From: an uncultured Erysipelotrichaceae bacterium
Lineage (GTDB): Bacteria > Bacillota_I > Bacilli_A > RF39 > UBA660
Direction of reading: 5' to 3'
DNA: 7,815 bases
NCBI GenBank assembly: GCA_902796215.1
Contig: CADBNY010000007.1
Span: 1 to 7,815 of the forward strand
Of the stretch, positions 1 to 6,608 are shown piece after piece. Under the pieces are notes generated by a model. The model saw nothing but the letters and a program-made list of their open reading frames with translations, did not search any database and was not told the DNA's origin. A program made the translations under genes and the position numbers. Numbering within the stretch: position 1 is the first letter of the stretch; each line of letters starts with the position of its first letter.

Positions 1-2
1 AA

Positions 3-122
3 ATCTCTGAAAACAATTATTATCAAAAAAACTATACTGAAGAAGAACGTAAAGCAGCATCCAAAAAAGTAAAATTAAAAATAAGACGAAACAATAATAA
101 CAGAAGCCAGTATTATTATTAA
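3..122 (+). CDS. C-terminal end of an unidentified gene (partial)
   Basis: An open frame enters from the left edge and ends at TAA 120-122, giving 39 residues. The tail is rich in Lys, Arg, Asn and Tyr (it begins ISENNYYQKN and ends in RSQYYY), which suggests a charged, probably flexible C-terminus. In many Bacillota polC lies upstream of rimP, but this tail does not look like the end of PolC, so I do not name it. No terminator is visible between this stop and the promoter at 135-162, so some read-through into the rimP operon is possible. The other two forward frames are interrupted within this stretch, which supports the frame choice. Confidence 0.55.
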   Translation: MSENNYYQKNYTEEERKAASKKVKLKIRRNNNNRSQYYY

Positions 123-134
123 GAAAATTTATAC

Positions 135-162
135 TTGTAAAACACAAAAAATATGGTATAAT
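135..162 (+). promoter_or_regulatory. sigma-A type promoter of the rimP-nusA-infB-rbfA operon
   Basis: A perfect TATAAT lies at 157-162, preceded by an extended -10 TG at 154-155. The -35 candidate TTGTAA at 135-140 is separated by 16 bp. Transcription would start near 169, only a few bases before the leader hairpin at 174-198. Confidence 0.75.
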
Positions 163-173
163 ACAAAAAGAAA

Positions 174-198
174 GGAGTGGGAAGAAAAGACCCACTCC
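174..198 (+). promoter_or_regulatory. rimP operon leader hairpin
   Basis: An 8-bp perfect stem GGAGTGGG (174-181) / CCCACTCC (191-198) closes a 9-nt purine loop. It is strikingly GC-rich for its surroundings and lies at the predicted 5' end of the operon mRNA, 10 bases before the rimP Shine-Dalgarno sequence AGGAGGTG (209-216). No T-run follows, so it does not look like a terminator. It could stabilise the mRNA 5' end, or be a binding site for an operon product such as NusA or a 30S factor. From memory, a GTGGG/CCCAC hairpin in front of rimP is common in Bacillota; its role here is inference. Confidence 0.6.
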
Positions 199-220
199 TA
201 TTATTGTTAGGAGGTGCAGT

Positions 221-472
221 ATGAAAGAAGAAATAGAAAATCTTGTAAATGACAAAATAAAAGATTTAAATGTCTTCGTAGAGGATGCATATATTAGTAA
301 TCAGGAAGGTAAAAAAATATTTAACATCGTTCTAGATAGTAATGAGACAATTGATTTAAACAAAATAACAGATGCCTCAAGAATAATAAATGAAATAATG
401 GATAAAGAAGAAAATATTTTAAAAGATATTGATGAATTAGACATTTTTTCAAAAGAGAAAGGAGATAATTAA
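221..472 (+). CDS. rimP: Ribosome maturation factor RimP, short form lacking the C-terminal domain
   Basis: RimP binds the free 30S subunit and assists its late assembly around protein S12. The 83 residues correspond to the RimP N-terminal alpha/beta domain. An N-terminal helix is followed by strands around VFVEDAYISNQEGKKIFNIV, then the typical IDSxETIDL-like segment (LDSNETIDLNKIT) and the helix DASRIINEIMDKEE. The family is usually about 150 residues. Here the protein stops where the conserved Y-x-L-(E/D)-V-S-S-P-G strand would begin (residues 69-75 read DIDELDI), so the SPG motif and the SH3-like C-terminal domain are absent. The start is ATG with AGGAGGTG 4 bases upstream. The nusA ribosome-binding site lies inside the last codons and nusA starts one base after the stop. 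This orderly junction argues against a recent frameshift. Identification rests on this partial similarity plus its place directly before nusA. Confidence 0.8.
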   Translation: MKEEIENLVNDKIKDLNVFVEDAYISNQEGKKIFNIVLDSNETIDLNKITDASRIINEIMDKEENILKDIDELDIFSKEKGDN

Positions 473-473
473 A

Positions 474-1682
474 ATGAATGGAAAAGAATTTAAAAAAGCA
501 CTAGATAATATTGTAAAAGAAAAAGATATTGACCCAGAAATAGTCTATAGTGCTATGGAATTAGCTTTAACATCAGCATATAAGAAAAATTTTAATTCCA
601 AAACAAATGTAAAAGTATTATTTGATCGGGCAACAGGAGAAATTAAAGTATATTCATACCTAACAGTAGTACCAGATGATAAAATGACTAAAGAAGAATA
701 TGAAGAAGCTTTATTTGAACGCTATGCTGAAGATGAAGATTTAGATACAGAAGTTGCTGAGACAGAGGATGCTTCTGAAGAAGGAGAAGAAGGTAAAGAA
801 AACAAAAAAGAAACAATTTCATTTTTCAATCCTGAAACTGAGATAAAAGTAACAGAAGCTAAGAAAATAGATAAAACACTAGAAGTAGGAGATACAATTG
901 ATACCGAAGTAACACCAAAAGACTTTGGACGTGTTGCAACATCAACTGCAAAACAAGTTGTTATTCAAAAAATCCGTGAAGCAGAAAGAAACAGCATTAT
1001 GGAAGAATTTGGAGATAAACAAGATGAATTATTAATTGGAACAGTAGCTCTAGAAGATACAGATAACTATTTTATTGATTTAGGAAGAACAAATGGAATT
1101 TTACCTAAAAAAGATATTATCCCAGGAGAAAAAATTGAAATGGGTTCTCAAATTAAAGTATATGTTTCAAAAGTAGATAATAATGGAAAGAACTTATTAA
1201 TATTATTAAGTAGAGCACACTATGGTTTTGTTAAAAGACTATTTGAATTAGAAATACCAGAAATCAATGACGGAACAGTAATGATTTATAGCGTAGCAAG
1301 AGATCCTGGAAATAGAAGCAAAGTAGCAGTTTATTCAGAAAATCCAAATGTTGATCCAATAGGAGCATGTATTGGAGAAAAAGGATCACGTATTGCAAGA
1401 ATTATTGAAGAATTACACGGAGAAAAATTAGATATTGTAAGATATGATTCAGATCCAGCAGTATTCATTGAAAATGCGTTATCTCCTGCTAAAGATTTAA
1501 CAGTAGCTATTACAGATCCTAAGAAATTAGAAGCTATGGTAATAGCTGATGGAGATAATTTTTCTTTAGCAATTGGTAAAAAAGGACAAAATGCTCGTCT
1601 TGCAACACGCTTAACAAAGTTTAAAAGAATCGATATAAAAACAACAGAACAAGCAAGAGAAGCAGGGATTAACTTTAGATAG
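474..1682 (+). CDS. nusA: Transcription termination/antitermination protein NusA
   Basis: NusA binds RNA polymerase and nascent RNA and modulates pausing, termination and antitermination. Domains seen in the 402 residues are: the polymerase-binding N-terminal domain (about 1-172, with EIVYSAMELALTSAYKKNF and the conserved TPKDFGRVATSTAKQVV at 147-163); an S1 domain (about 185-250); KH1 with the G-E-K-G loop at 301-304; and KH2 with the G-K-K-G loop at 368-371 inside LAIGKKGQNARLATRL. The protein ends just after KH2, as in other Gram-positive NusA proteins that lack the C-terminal acidic repeats of Escherichia coli. The odd part is an acidic, low-complexity stretch at about residues 73-113 (many Glu/Asp), inserted between the usual N-terminal strands and the TEIKVTEAKKI segment. 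AAGGAG at 459-464 sets the ATG start, one base after the rimP stop. Confidence 0.97.
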   Translation: MNGKEFKKALDNIVKEKDIDPEIVYSAMELALTSAYKKNFNSKTNVKVLFDRATGEIKVYSYLTVVPDDKMTKEEYEEALFERYAEDEDLDTEVAETEDASEEGEEGKENKKETISFFNPETEIKVTEAKKIDKTLEVGDTIDTEVTPKDFGRVATSTAKQVVIQKIREAERNSIMEEFGDKQDELLIGTVALEDTDNYFIDLGRTNGILPKKDIIPGEKIEMGSQIKVYVSKVDNNGKNLLILLSRAHYGFVKRLFELEIPEINDGTVMIYSVARDPGNRSKVAVYSENPNVDPIGACIGEKGSRIARIIEELHGEKLDIVRYDSDPAVFIENALSPAKDLTVAITDPKKLEAMVIADGDNFSLAIGKKGQNARLATRLTKFKRIDIKTTEQAREAGINFR

Positions 1683-1691
1683 AGGTTTATT

Positions 1692-1955
1692 ATGAAAGTA
1701 AGAAAAATACCATTAAGAACATGTGTAGTAACAAAAGAAACTCTTCCAAAGAAAGAACTTCTTCGCATTGTAAGAACAAAAGAAAAAGAAGTAAAAGTAG
1801 ATGAAACAGGAAAGTTAAACGGAAGAGGAGCATATATTAAGAAAGATATTGAAGTTCTAGAAAAAGCTAAGAAAACAAATATCTTAGAAAAAAGACTAGA
1901 ATGTAAGATAGAGGATAATGTTTATGAAGAAATAAAAAAATGTATAGAAAAGTGA
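1692..1955 (+). CDS. ylxR: YlxR / RnpM family RNA-binding protein
   Basis: This 87-residue basic protein has the two YlxR signatures: IPLRTCVVTKETLPKKELLRI at about residues 6-26 and the GRGAYI loop at 44-49. The Bacillus homologue was renamed RnpM after it was shown to bind RNase P RNA and modulate its activity; the family is cytosolic. It sits in its standard place between nusA and infB. AGAGG at 1681-1685 overlaps the nusA TAG stop and serves as the ribosome-binding site, and the TGA stop overlaps the infB ribosome-binding site, so all three genes are likely translationally coupled. The ylxQ gene (L7Ae-like), which usually follows in Bacillota, is absent here. Confidence 0.92.
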   Translation: MKVRKIPLRTCVVTKETLPKKELLRIVRTKEKEVKVDETGKLNGRGAYIKKDIEVLEKAKKTNILEKRLECKIEDNVYEEIKKCIEK

Positions 1956-1965
1956 GGTGGTCATC

Positions 1966-4107
1966 ATGATGACATTGCAAGATTATGCAAATGACGTAGG
2001 AAAAACAATAGAAGAAATAAAAGCGTTATGTGATAAAATAGGAATCAATTATCAAGATGAAAACACATTATTAGATGATATAGGTATTACTCTTTTAGAT
2101 AATGAAATACAAGATAGTGAAGACTATATAGAAGGAGATATTGAAGAGTTAGAAGAAAGAAGACTAGATGATGAAGTAACTGATAAAGCAGAAGAATTAG
2201 CATTTAATACAAAAATAGATTTAGAAGATGGAGAATCATTTACAAAAGTAAAACAATCAAAGCAACCAAAGAAGACTGAAAATAATAAAAAAGATTTTCT
2301 AAAAGAACGTAAGAAGATGTATAAAAATAAAGAAAAACTACAAAGCAATGAAGTAGAGCAAGATAAAAATATAATTCTTTATAAAAAAGGAATGACCGTT
2401 ACAGATTTAGCAAATTTATTAGAAGTAGCCCCAGTAGAACTAGTAAAAAAATGCATGGGACTAGGAGTAATGGCTTCTCTTAATCAGTCAATAGATTATG
2501 ATACAGCTGAAATACTTGTATCAGAATATGAAAAAACATTAAAAAAAGAAGAAACAGCTGATATATCAAATTTTGAAAATTACGAAATTGAAGATAAAGC
2601 AGAAGATTTAGTATCACGTCCACCAGTAGTAACAATTATGGGTCACGTAGATCATGGAAAAACAACTTTACTAGATTATATAAGAAAAAGTGATGTTGTA
2701 AGTGGTGAAGCTGGAGGAATTACTCAAGCAATTGGTGCTTATTCTGTTAAGTGCAATGATAAAACAATAACTTTTATTGATACTCCAGGACATGCAGCCT
2801 TTACTGAAATGCGTGCTAGAGGAGCACAAATGACTGATATTGTAATCATAATAGTAGCAGCAGATGATGGCATAATGCCACAAACAAAAGAAGCAATAGA
2901 TCATGCTAAAGCAGCCAATGTTCCTATTATTGTTGCAATCAACAAGATAGATAAACCAGAAGCAAATGTAGAAAGAATAATGACAGGACTTGTTGAAGCT
3001 GGACTAACTCCAGAAGAATGGGGTGGAGATATCATAGTAAATAAGATATCTGCTAAAACAGGAGAAGGTATCCCTCAATTATTAGAAAGCATTTTATTAG
3101 TAGCTGAAATGCAAGAATATAAAGCAAATCCATCTCGTTACGCAACTGGAGCAGTAGTGGAATCTAGAAAAGATGCAAAAATTGGTTCTGTTGCAACTTT
3201 ATTAATTCAAAATGGAACTCTTCGCTTAGGAGATCCAATTGTTATTGGAAACTATGCTGGAAAAGTAAGAACCCTAAAAAATGATAAAGGACAAAATATT
3301 GTAGAAGCAGGCCCAGCCACTCCGGTTGAGGTAACAGGTATATCAGAAGTACCAAGTGCCGGAGATAAATTTATGGCTTTTGAATCAGAAAAAAAAGCAA
3401 AAGAAATAGCTAGTGCCCGTACTCTTCGTTCAAAAGAACAAGATATAAACTTCAGTGGAATGAGCTTAGAGGATTTATTCGGAAGAATAAAAGAAGGACA
3501 AAAAGAAATCAAAGTAGTATTAAAAGCAGATGTAAATGGCTCGCTAGAAGCAGTAAGAAATGCTTTAGAAAAGATTGATGTAGAAGGTGTAAAAGTATCT
3601 GTAATTAGAGGTGGAGTAGGAGCTATTACAGAAAGTGATGTTGTCCTAGCTTCAGCATCAGATGCTATTATTATTGGATTTAATGTAAGAGCAGGTAATT
3701 CTACAGTAGAAATAGCAAAACAATATGGAATAGAAATTAAAACATATGATATTATCTACAAAGTAGTAGAAGATATGGAAAGCGCTATGAAAGGAATGTT
3801 AGATCCAGAATTTGAAGAAAAAGTAGTAGGTACTGCTGAAATCAGACAATTATTTAAATTTTCAAAAATTGGACTAATAGCTGGATGTCACGTAACAAGT
3901 GGAATCATAAAAAGTAATTTAAAAGCTCGCATTATTCGTGATGATATCGTAGTGTATAATGGAGCAGTCAACACTCTACAACATGAAAAAGACCAAGTAA
4001 AAGAAGTAAAAAAGGATATGGACTGCGGAATAACTTTAGAAAACTGTCAAGACTATAAGGAAGGAGATATTATCGAAGTCTACGAATTAGTAGAAATTAA
4101 AAGATAA
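1966..4107 (+). CDS. infB: Translation initiation factor IF-2
   Basis: IF2 is the GTPase that brings fMet-tRNA to the 30S subunit and promotes subunit joining. The 713 residues show two IF2_N-type helical modules (about 2-35 and 145-190) joined by a charged linker. The G domain has G1 GHVDHGKT (226-233), the G2 region GGITQ, G3 DTPGH (272-276), G4 NKID (326-329) and G5 SAKTG (362-366). The beta-barrel domain 2, domain 3 and the C-terminal fMet-tRNA-binding domain follow, the last containing [12 protein letters not shown] and the MDCGI segment. All GTPase residues are intact. A GTG at 1957 is in frame, but it lies inside the Shine-Dalgarno sequence GAGGTGG (1954-1960), so ATG 1966 (or the adjacent ATG 1969) is the better start. 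The ribosome-binding site includes the ylxR stop codon. Confidence 0.97.
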   Translation: MMTLQDYANDVGKTIEEIKALCDKIGINYQDENTLLDDIGITLLDNEIQDSEDYIEGDIEELEERRLDDEVTDKAEELAFNTKIDLEDGESFTKVKQSKQPKKTENNKKDFLKERKKMYKNKEKLQSNEVEQDKNIILYKKGMTVTDLANLLEVAPVELVKKCMGLGVMASLNQSIDYDTAEILVSEYEKTLKKEETADISNFENYEIEDKAEDLVSRPPVVTIMGHVDHGKTTLLDYIRKSDVVSGEAGGITQAIGAYSVKCNDKTITFIDTPGHAAFTEMRARGAQMTDIVIIIVAADDGIMPQTKEAIDHAKAANVPIIVAINKIDKPEANVERIMTGLVEAGLTPEEWGGDIIVNKISAKTGEGIPQLLESILLVAEMQEYKANPSRYATGAVVESRKDAKIGSVATLLIQNGTLRLGDPIVIGNYAGKVRTLKNDKGQNIVEAGPATPVEVTGISEVPSAGDKFMAFESEKKAKEIASARTLRSKEQDINFSGMSLEDLFGRIKEGQKEIKVVLKADVNGSLEAVRNALEKIDVEGVKVSVIRGGVGAITESDVVLASASDAIIIGFNVRAGNSTVEIAKQYGIEIKTYDIIYKVVEDMESAMKGMLDPEFEEKVVGTAEIRQLFKFSKIGLIAGCHVTSGIIKSNLKARIIRDDIVVYNGAVNTLQHEKDQVKEVKKDMDCGITLENCQDYKEGDIIEVYELVEIKR

Positions 4108-4116
4108 TAAAGGAAT

Positions 4117-4563
4117 ATGGTTTTAAGCGAAATGACACTAAGAAATATAATTGAAGATAATTTATTAATTCAAGAAGTAAATGATAACGTATACATTGTT
4201 TGGATTAAAGACTCCATGAAATCATCATCAGAAGTAAAACCACTAATTATGTGCAAAGAAGCTGGAAAAATTAAAATATATACCCCATCATTAACATTAA
4301 AAGAAGAAGAATTTAAAAGAGAATCTAGTGAAAGATTACTTGTTAATAAAGAAGATGCTGTTATTGCTATATTGGGTAGAAAAAATGGGGAACTCTTTTT
4401 ATCTGAAATATTTGAAATGAATTATTGCCAACAAGGTATGCCTCCAGAGGTTGAAAATGACTTTAGATCACTTGCTTTTAGAACATACTTTCCTGATCAT
4501 AGTTTAGAACTTCCTGGTTATAAAGTAATGCGAAAAGTAAAAGAAGGCCAAGGTGATAAGTAA
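4117..4563 (+). CDS. Uncharacterised protein in the infB-rbfA interval
   Basis: I do not recognise this 148-residue protein. It has no signal peptide and no membrane segment, so it is probably cytosolic. The first half looks like a small alpha/beta fold (NDNVYIVWIKDSM, PLIMCKEAGKIKIYTPS). A Lys/Glu-rich helix follows (about 62-72, LKEEEFKRESSE), then a strand (DAVIAILGR) and a C-terminal part with Pro, Phe and Tyr residues around FRTYFPDHSLELPGY. It occupies the slot held by ylxP (DUF503) in Bacillus but does not resemble that roughly 90-residue family. AAAGGA at 4109-4114 gives only two bases of spacing to ATG 4117. The next in-frame ATG at 4132 is 17 bases from it, so 4117 is preferred with some doubt. 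Its end overlaps the rbfA start, implying coupled expression and suggesting a role in translation or ribosome biogenesis, which is inference. Confidence 0.85.
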   Translation: MVLSEMTLRNIIEDNLLIQEVNDNVYIVWIKDSMKSSSEVKPLIMCKEAGKIKIYTPSLTLKEEEFKRESSERLLVNKEDAVIAILGRKNGELFLSEIFEMNYCQQGMPPEVENDFRSLAFRTYFPDHSLELPGYKVMRKVKEGQGDK

Positions 4564-4912
4564 TTTGTCAAATATAAAAATAGAACGTATAAATCACGCA
4601 ATACAAGAACAAATTAGTATTATATTAATGCGTGAAGTAAAAAATGAGCATATCAAGTTTGTTACAATAACAGGAGTAGAAACAACAACAGATTTAAGTT
4701 TTGCTAAAGTATATTATACAGTTCTAGATGATTCAAAAAAAGAACAAACTCAAGAAGAACTTGAAAAAGCATCTTCATTTATTCGTACAAAACTAGCAGA
4801 ACGTATTGATATTAGACATACTCCAGAATTAAAATTTATTTATGATACATCTATTGCCTATGGTGAACATATAGATAAAATAATAGATGAAATACACCAC
4901 AAAAAGGATTGA
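4553..4912 (+). CDS. rbfA: 30S ribosome-binding factor RbfA
   Basis: RbfA is a single KH-like domain protein that binds 16S rRNA in the 30S neck and supports late maturation and cold adaptation. Family features seen here are the N-terminal helix with KIERINHAIQEQISIILMREVK, the strand FVTITGVETTTDLSFAKVYY, the helix ending FIRTKLAERIDIRHTPEL, and the final strand/helix FIYDTSIAYGEHIDKIIDEI. The length of 119 residues is normal. Two starts compete. GTG 4553 has AAGAAGG (4541-4547) 5 bases upstream. TTG 4565 has AGGTGAT (4551-4557) 7 bases upstream and gives the more typical N-terminus SNIKIERIN. Both are non-ATG and both overlap or abut the end of the preceding gene. The TGA stop lies inside the terminator stem. 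Confidence 0.95.
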   Translation: MISNLSNIKIERINHAIQEQISIILMREVKNEHIKFVTITGVETTTDLSFAKVYYTVLDDSKKEQTQEELEKASSFIRTKLAERIDIRHTPELKFIYDTSIAYGEHIDKIIDEIHHKKD

Positions 4913-4934
4913 TTTACTCAATCTTTTTCTTTTA
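4901..4934 (+). terminator. Intrinsic terminator of the rimP-rbfA operon
   Basis: The stem GATTGA (4907-4912) / TCAATC (4918-4923) has a 5-nt loop. It is extended by AAAAA before it pairing with TTTTT after it (one bulged G) and is followed by a T-rich run TTTTTCTTTT. The upstream arm contains the rbfA TGA stop, so the operon ends compactly. truB, which often follows rbfA, is not present. Confidence 0.85.
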
Positions 4935-4958
4935 TTATTTTTTATATTGTGTTAAAAT
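4930..4958 (+). promoter_or_regulatory. Probable promoter of the membrane-protein operon
   Basis: TAAAAT at 4953-4958 is preceded by an extended -10 TG (4950-4951). The -35 region 4930-4935 (TTTTAT) is weak. TATTAT at 4961-4966 is an alternative -10. A promoter is expected here because a terminator lies just upstream and the next gene starts at 4985 with AGGAG at 4972-4976. Confidence 0.4.
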
Positions 4959-4984
4959 AATATTATAAAATAGGAGATGAGTAT

Positions 4985-5677
4985 ATGAGAAAAATAATTA
5001 CATTCTTATTTCTAGTGATTTTAATAATACCACTTGGGGTATTAGCAAAAACCCCTAATCAAGAAGAAATAACAAAAGTAATTAACTCTATAGAAAATGT
5101 TCAAGTAGATGAAAATATAATTATAAAATCTACTACAATAAAAAATGATAAAATACAATTAGAAATTTCAGAAAATGAGAATATTATCACAAAAGAAATA
5201 CCCTGTACAATGAAAGAAAATGAATTAGAGTTTATAGGAGGATATGCATTTGTAAATATTGAAACAGGAAAAATAATAGGTGATATTACAGATAATAATA
5301 ATGCTTTTTACATTTATTCTCTTTTAGAAAACAAATCTTTCGTTCCATATGACGAAGAAAGCTATTATAACAATACAAAATTAAAAGAAATAATAGAGGA
5401 TAAAAACGAAAATTTATATAAAGATTCAAGTAATACTTTTGGAATATCATTTACTGAAGAAGTAATAAATAAGACAACAAAAAAAGTATTGATAACATAT
5501 CATTATTACTTTGATGGAGATTATACAATTATTGATATGAACAAAAGTGAACTAGACTCTATTAACCCACCAACAAGATCTTATAATATACAAGTAACAA
5601 TCATGCTAGGCATTATTATTTGCATAGGTTTATATACATATTTTGATACAACAAAAAAAGAAGGAAAAGGAATTTAA
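4985..5677 (+). CDS. Uncharacterised secreted, membrane-anchored protein
   Basis: The 230-residue product begins with a clear signal peptide: positive MRK, a hydrophobic core at about 4-19, and a likely cleavage site after Ala21 (GVLA-K). A soluble extracytoplasmic region of about 180 residues follows, rich in Asn, Glu, Lys and Ile and predicted to be mostly strands. A segment around 62-100 (IQLEISENENIITKEIP then FIGGYAFVNIETGKIIGDIT) resembles paired beta-hairpins. A single membrane span at about 202-219 and a short lysine-rich tail give type I topology, with the domain outside the cell. I do not recognise the family. The gene has its own ribosome-binding site AGGAG, and its stop is one base before the next start, so the two form an operon and may act together at the membrane. 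Confidence 0.85.
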   Translation: MRKIITFLFLVILIIPLGVLAKTPNQEEITKVINSIENVQVDENIIIKSTTIKNDKIQLEISENENIITKEIPCTMKENELEFIGGYAFVNIETGKIIGDITDNNNAFYIYSLLENKSFVPYDEESYYNNTKLKEIIEDKNENLYKDSSNTFGISFTEEVINKTTKKVLITYHYYFDGDYTIIDMNKSELDSINPPTRSYNIQVTIMLGIIICIGLYTYFDTTKKEGKGI

Positions 5678-5678
5678 T

Positions 5679-6242
5679 ATGAAAAAAATAAGTAGAGAAC
5701 AAACACAAGATGATTGTTGGATATATATTTTATTATTAACAACACTAGCCATTCTTTTAGAATCATTAAAAAATTATACTTTTAAAATAAAGGGAGTAGA
5801 TTTATCAATATCATTATTTTTCTTGCCTTTTATATATTATATTTCAAACTATATCGCAAAAAAATATGATTGCAAAAAAGCAGTAGCAGCCATTGCAATA
5901 TCGGGCGTTATGTTTGTCTCGTTCAGTGCAATTATATCTTTTGCTTTTGGTGAAAGATTAATTTTATCAAATGTTAGTGGGGAATTTTGTGGCTATGTAA
6001 TAAGTCAATTTATAAATTTAACACTATATATGTTTTTATTAAATAACACAAAGATGCCTATATTTTTACTGTATCTAAATTATTTATTTTCTCTGATTGT
6101 ATATTATATGTTTTATACTCTTATATATTTAAGTATATTTACTCTAGATACTTACTGGCTAGGATATTTCATTACTCTAGGAATTCAAATGATTATTTGT
6201 CTTCCTCTAGCAATCATTGGAAAAAGAATAAAAGAAAAATAA
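5679..6242 (+). CDS. Six-span membrane protein, VUT/YhhQ-like pattern
   Basis: The 187 residues form about six hydrophobic spans (roughly 14-30, 42-60, 68-90, 101-121, 128-151 and 160-180) with a basic C-terminal tail. Start ATG 5679 is chosen because AAAAGG at 5665-5670 lies 8 bases upstream; an in-frame extension to 5643 would overlap the previous gene and lacks a better ribosome site. The pattern ISLFFLPFIYYISNYIAKKYDCKKA followed by GYVISQFINLTLYMFL recalls VUT-family (YhhQ-type, queuosine-precursor transporter) proteins, in which a TD-x-I-x-E-x-YG motif precedes a span and SQxxD starts a later one. Here the acidic residues are replaced (SNYIAKKYD; SQFIN with Asn for Asp). It could be a divergent transporter or an unrelated membrane protein; substrate unknown. 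It probably works with the preceding anchored protein. Confidence 0.8.
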   Translation: MKKISREQTQDDCWIYILLLTTLAILLESLKNYTFKIKGVDLSISLFFLPFIYYISNYIAKKYDCKKAVAAIAISGVMFVSFSAIISFAFGERLILSNVSGEFCGYVISQFINLTLYMFLLNNTKMPIFLLYLNYLFSLIVYYMFYTLIYLSIFTLDTYWLGYFITLGIQMIICLPLAIIGKRIKEK

Positions 6243-6271
6243 GAACTTAAACATTAGTAATTTAAGTTCTT
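6241..6271 (-). terminator. Hairpin, terminator for leftward transcription
   Basis: An 11-bp perfect stem (6241-6251 with 6261-6271, AAGAACTTAAA / TTTAAGTTCTT) has a 9-nt loop. On the plus strand it is followed by A residues, but on the minus strand it is followed by ATTTTTCTTTT, so it fits a terminator for transcripts coming from the right, such as the recombinase mRNA. Its right-hand edge overlaps the stop codon of the membrane-protein gene. Confidence 0.6.
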
Positions 6272-6331
6272 AAAAAAACAAAAAGATTAGCATAAAGTGT
6301 TTTTTAATTACATCGTGAATTATTCTATTTT

Positions 6332-6371
6332 AAATAGATGAGAATAGAAGTTTGAAGTCTCATCTATTTTT
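6332..6371 (+). terminator. Hairpin, likely terminator of the membrane-protein operon
   Basis: A 12-bp perfect stem (6332-6343 with 6358-6369, AAATAGATGAGA / TCTCATCTATTT) has a 14-nt loop and ends in a short T-run (6367-6371). It lies about 90 bases after the stop of the six-span protein gene. The T-run is short, so efficiency is uncertain. On the minus strand the run after the stem is weaker. Confidence 0.55.
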
Positions 6372-6574
6372 GTGCGCTTTATTCAGTTTAAAATAATCAT
6401 ATTTTGTTTTGTTAGTAATCACAAAATTTTCACCAGCCATACATTTTTTTTAAGAATAGTTTTACTTTAATAAGATTTTAAAGCAATAAATAATTTTCTC
6501 TTTGTACTAAAATAAGCAATTATAGTAATAAATTGATGCACAACAAAAACACTTTTTAATAGTTAAATAAATGA
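6372..6574. other. AT-rich intergenic stretch without a convincing gene
   Basis: Together with the two hairpins at 6241-6371 this forms a gene-free interval of over 300 bases up to the recombinase cassette. On the minus strand, 6360-6440 can be read as a 26-codon frame (begins MAGENFVITNK) whose stop lies in the 6332-6369 stem. It has no ribosome-binding site and is preceded by a stop, so it is at most a gene remnant. I see no RNA gene. The stretch next to the left inverted repeat (6540-6574) partly resembles, in reverse complement, the DNA just right of the right repeat. Confidence 0.5.
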
Positions 6575-6599
6575 CTAAGAATACTATTACTTCTTAGAC
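6575..6599 (-). repeat. Left inverted repeat / putative recombination site
   Basis: Read on the minus strand this copy contains GTCTAAGAAGTAATAGTAT (6581-6599), identical over 19 bp to 7599-7617, followed by TCTTAG where the right copy has CTTAG. The site is itself a palindrome: CTAAGAA (6575-6581), nine bases, TTCTTAG (6591-6597). Inverted arms around a short spacer are the usual core-site design for tyrosine recombinases. It lies 9 bases past the stop of the restored recombinase frame. Confidence 0.85.
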
Positions 6600-6608
6600 C
6601 TTATTTAC

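Noticed and set aside
174..198. Leader hairpin as an attenuator terminator
   Set aside because: No T-run follows the stem (CTATTATTGTTAG), so intrinsic termination is unlikely.
1331..1768. Long minus-strand open frame opposite nusA/ylxR
   Set aside because: It is antisense to the conserved KH domains of NusA and to YlxR, has no ribosome-binding site context, and its residues mirror the codon bias of the real genes.
1957..1959. GTG as the infB start
   Set aside because: The codon is part of the Shine-Dalgarno sequence GAGGTGG itself, so it leaves no room for ribosome binding upstream; ATG 1966 is properly spaced.
2124..3512. Three minus-strand open frames opposite infB
   Set aside because: All lie antisense to intact IF2 domains, and their Ser/Phe/Cys-rich composition is typical of reversed AT-rich coding DNA.
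5643..5678. Upstream ATG as the start of the six-span protein
   Set aside because: It would overlap the preceding gene by 35 bases and add a charged leader; ATG 5679 has a good ribosome site and adjoins the previous stop.
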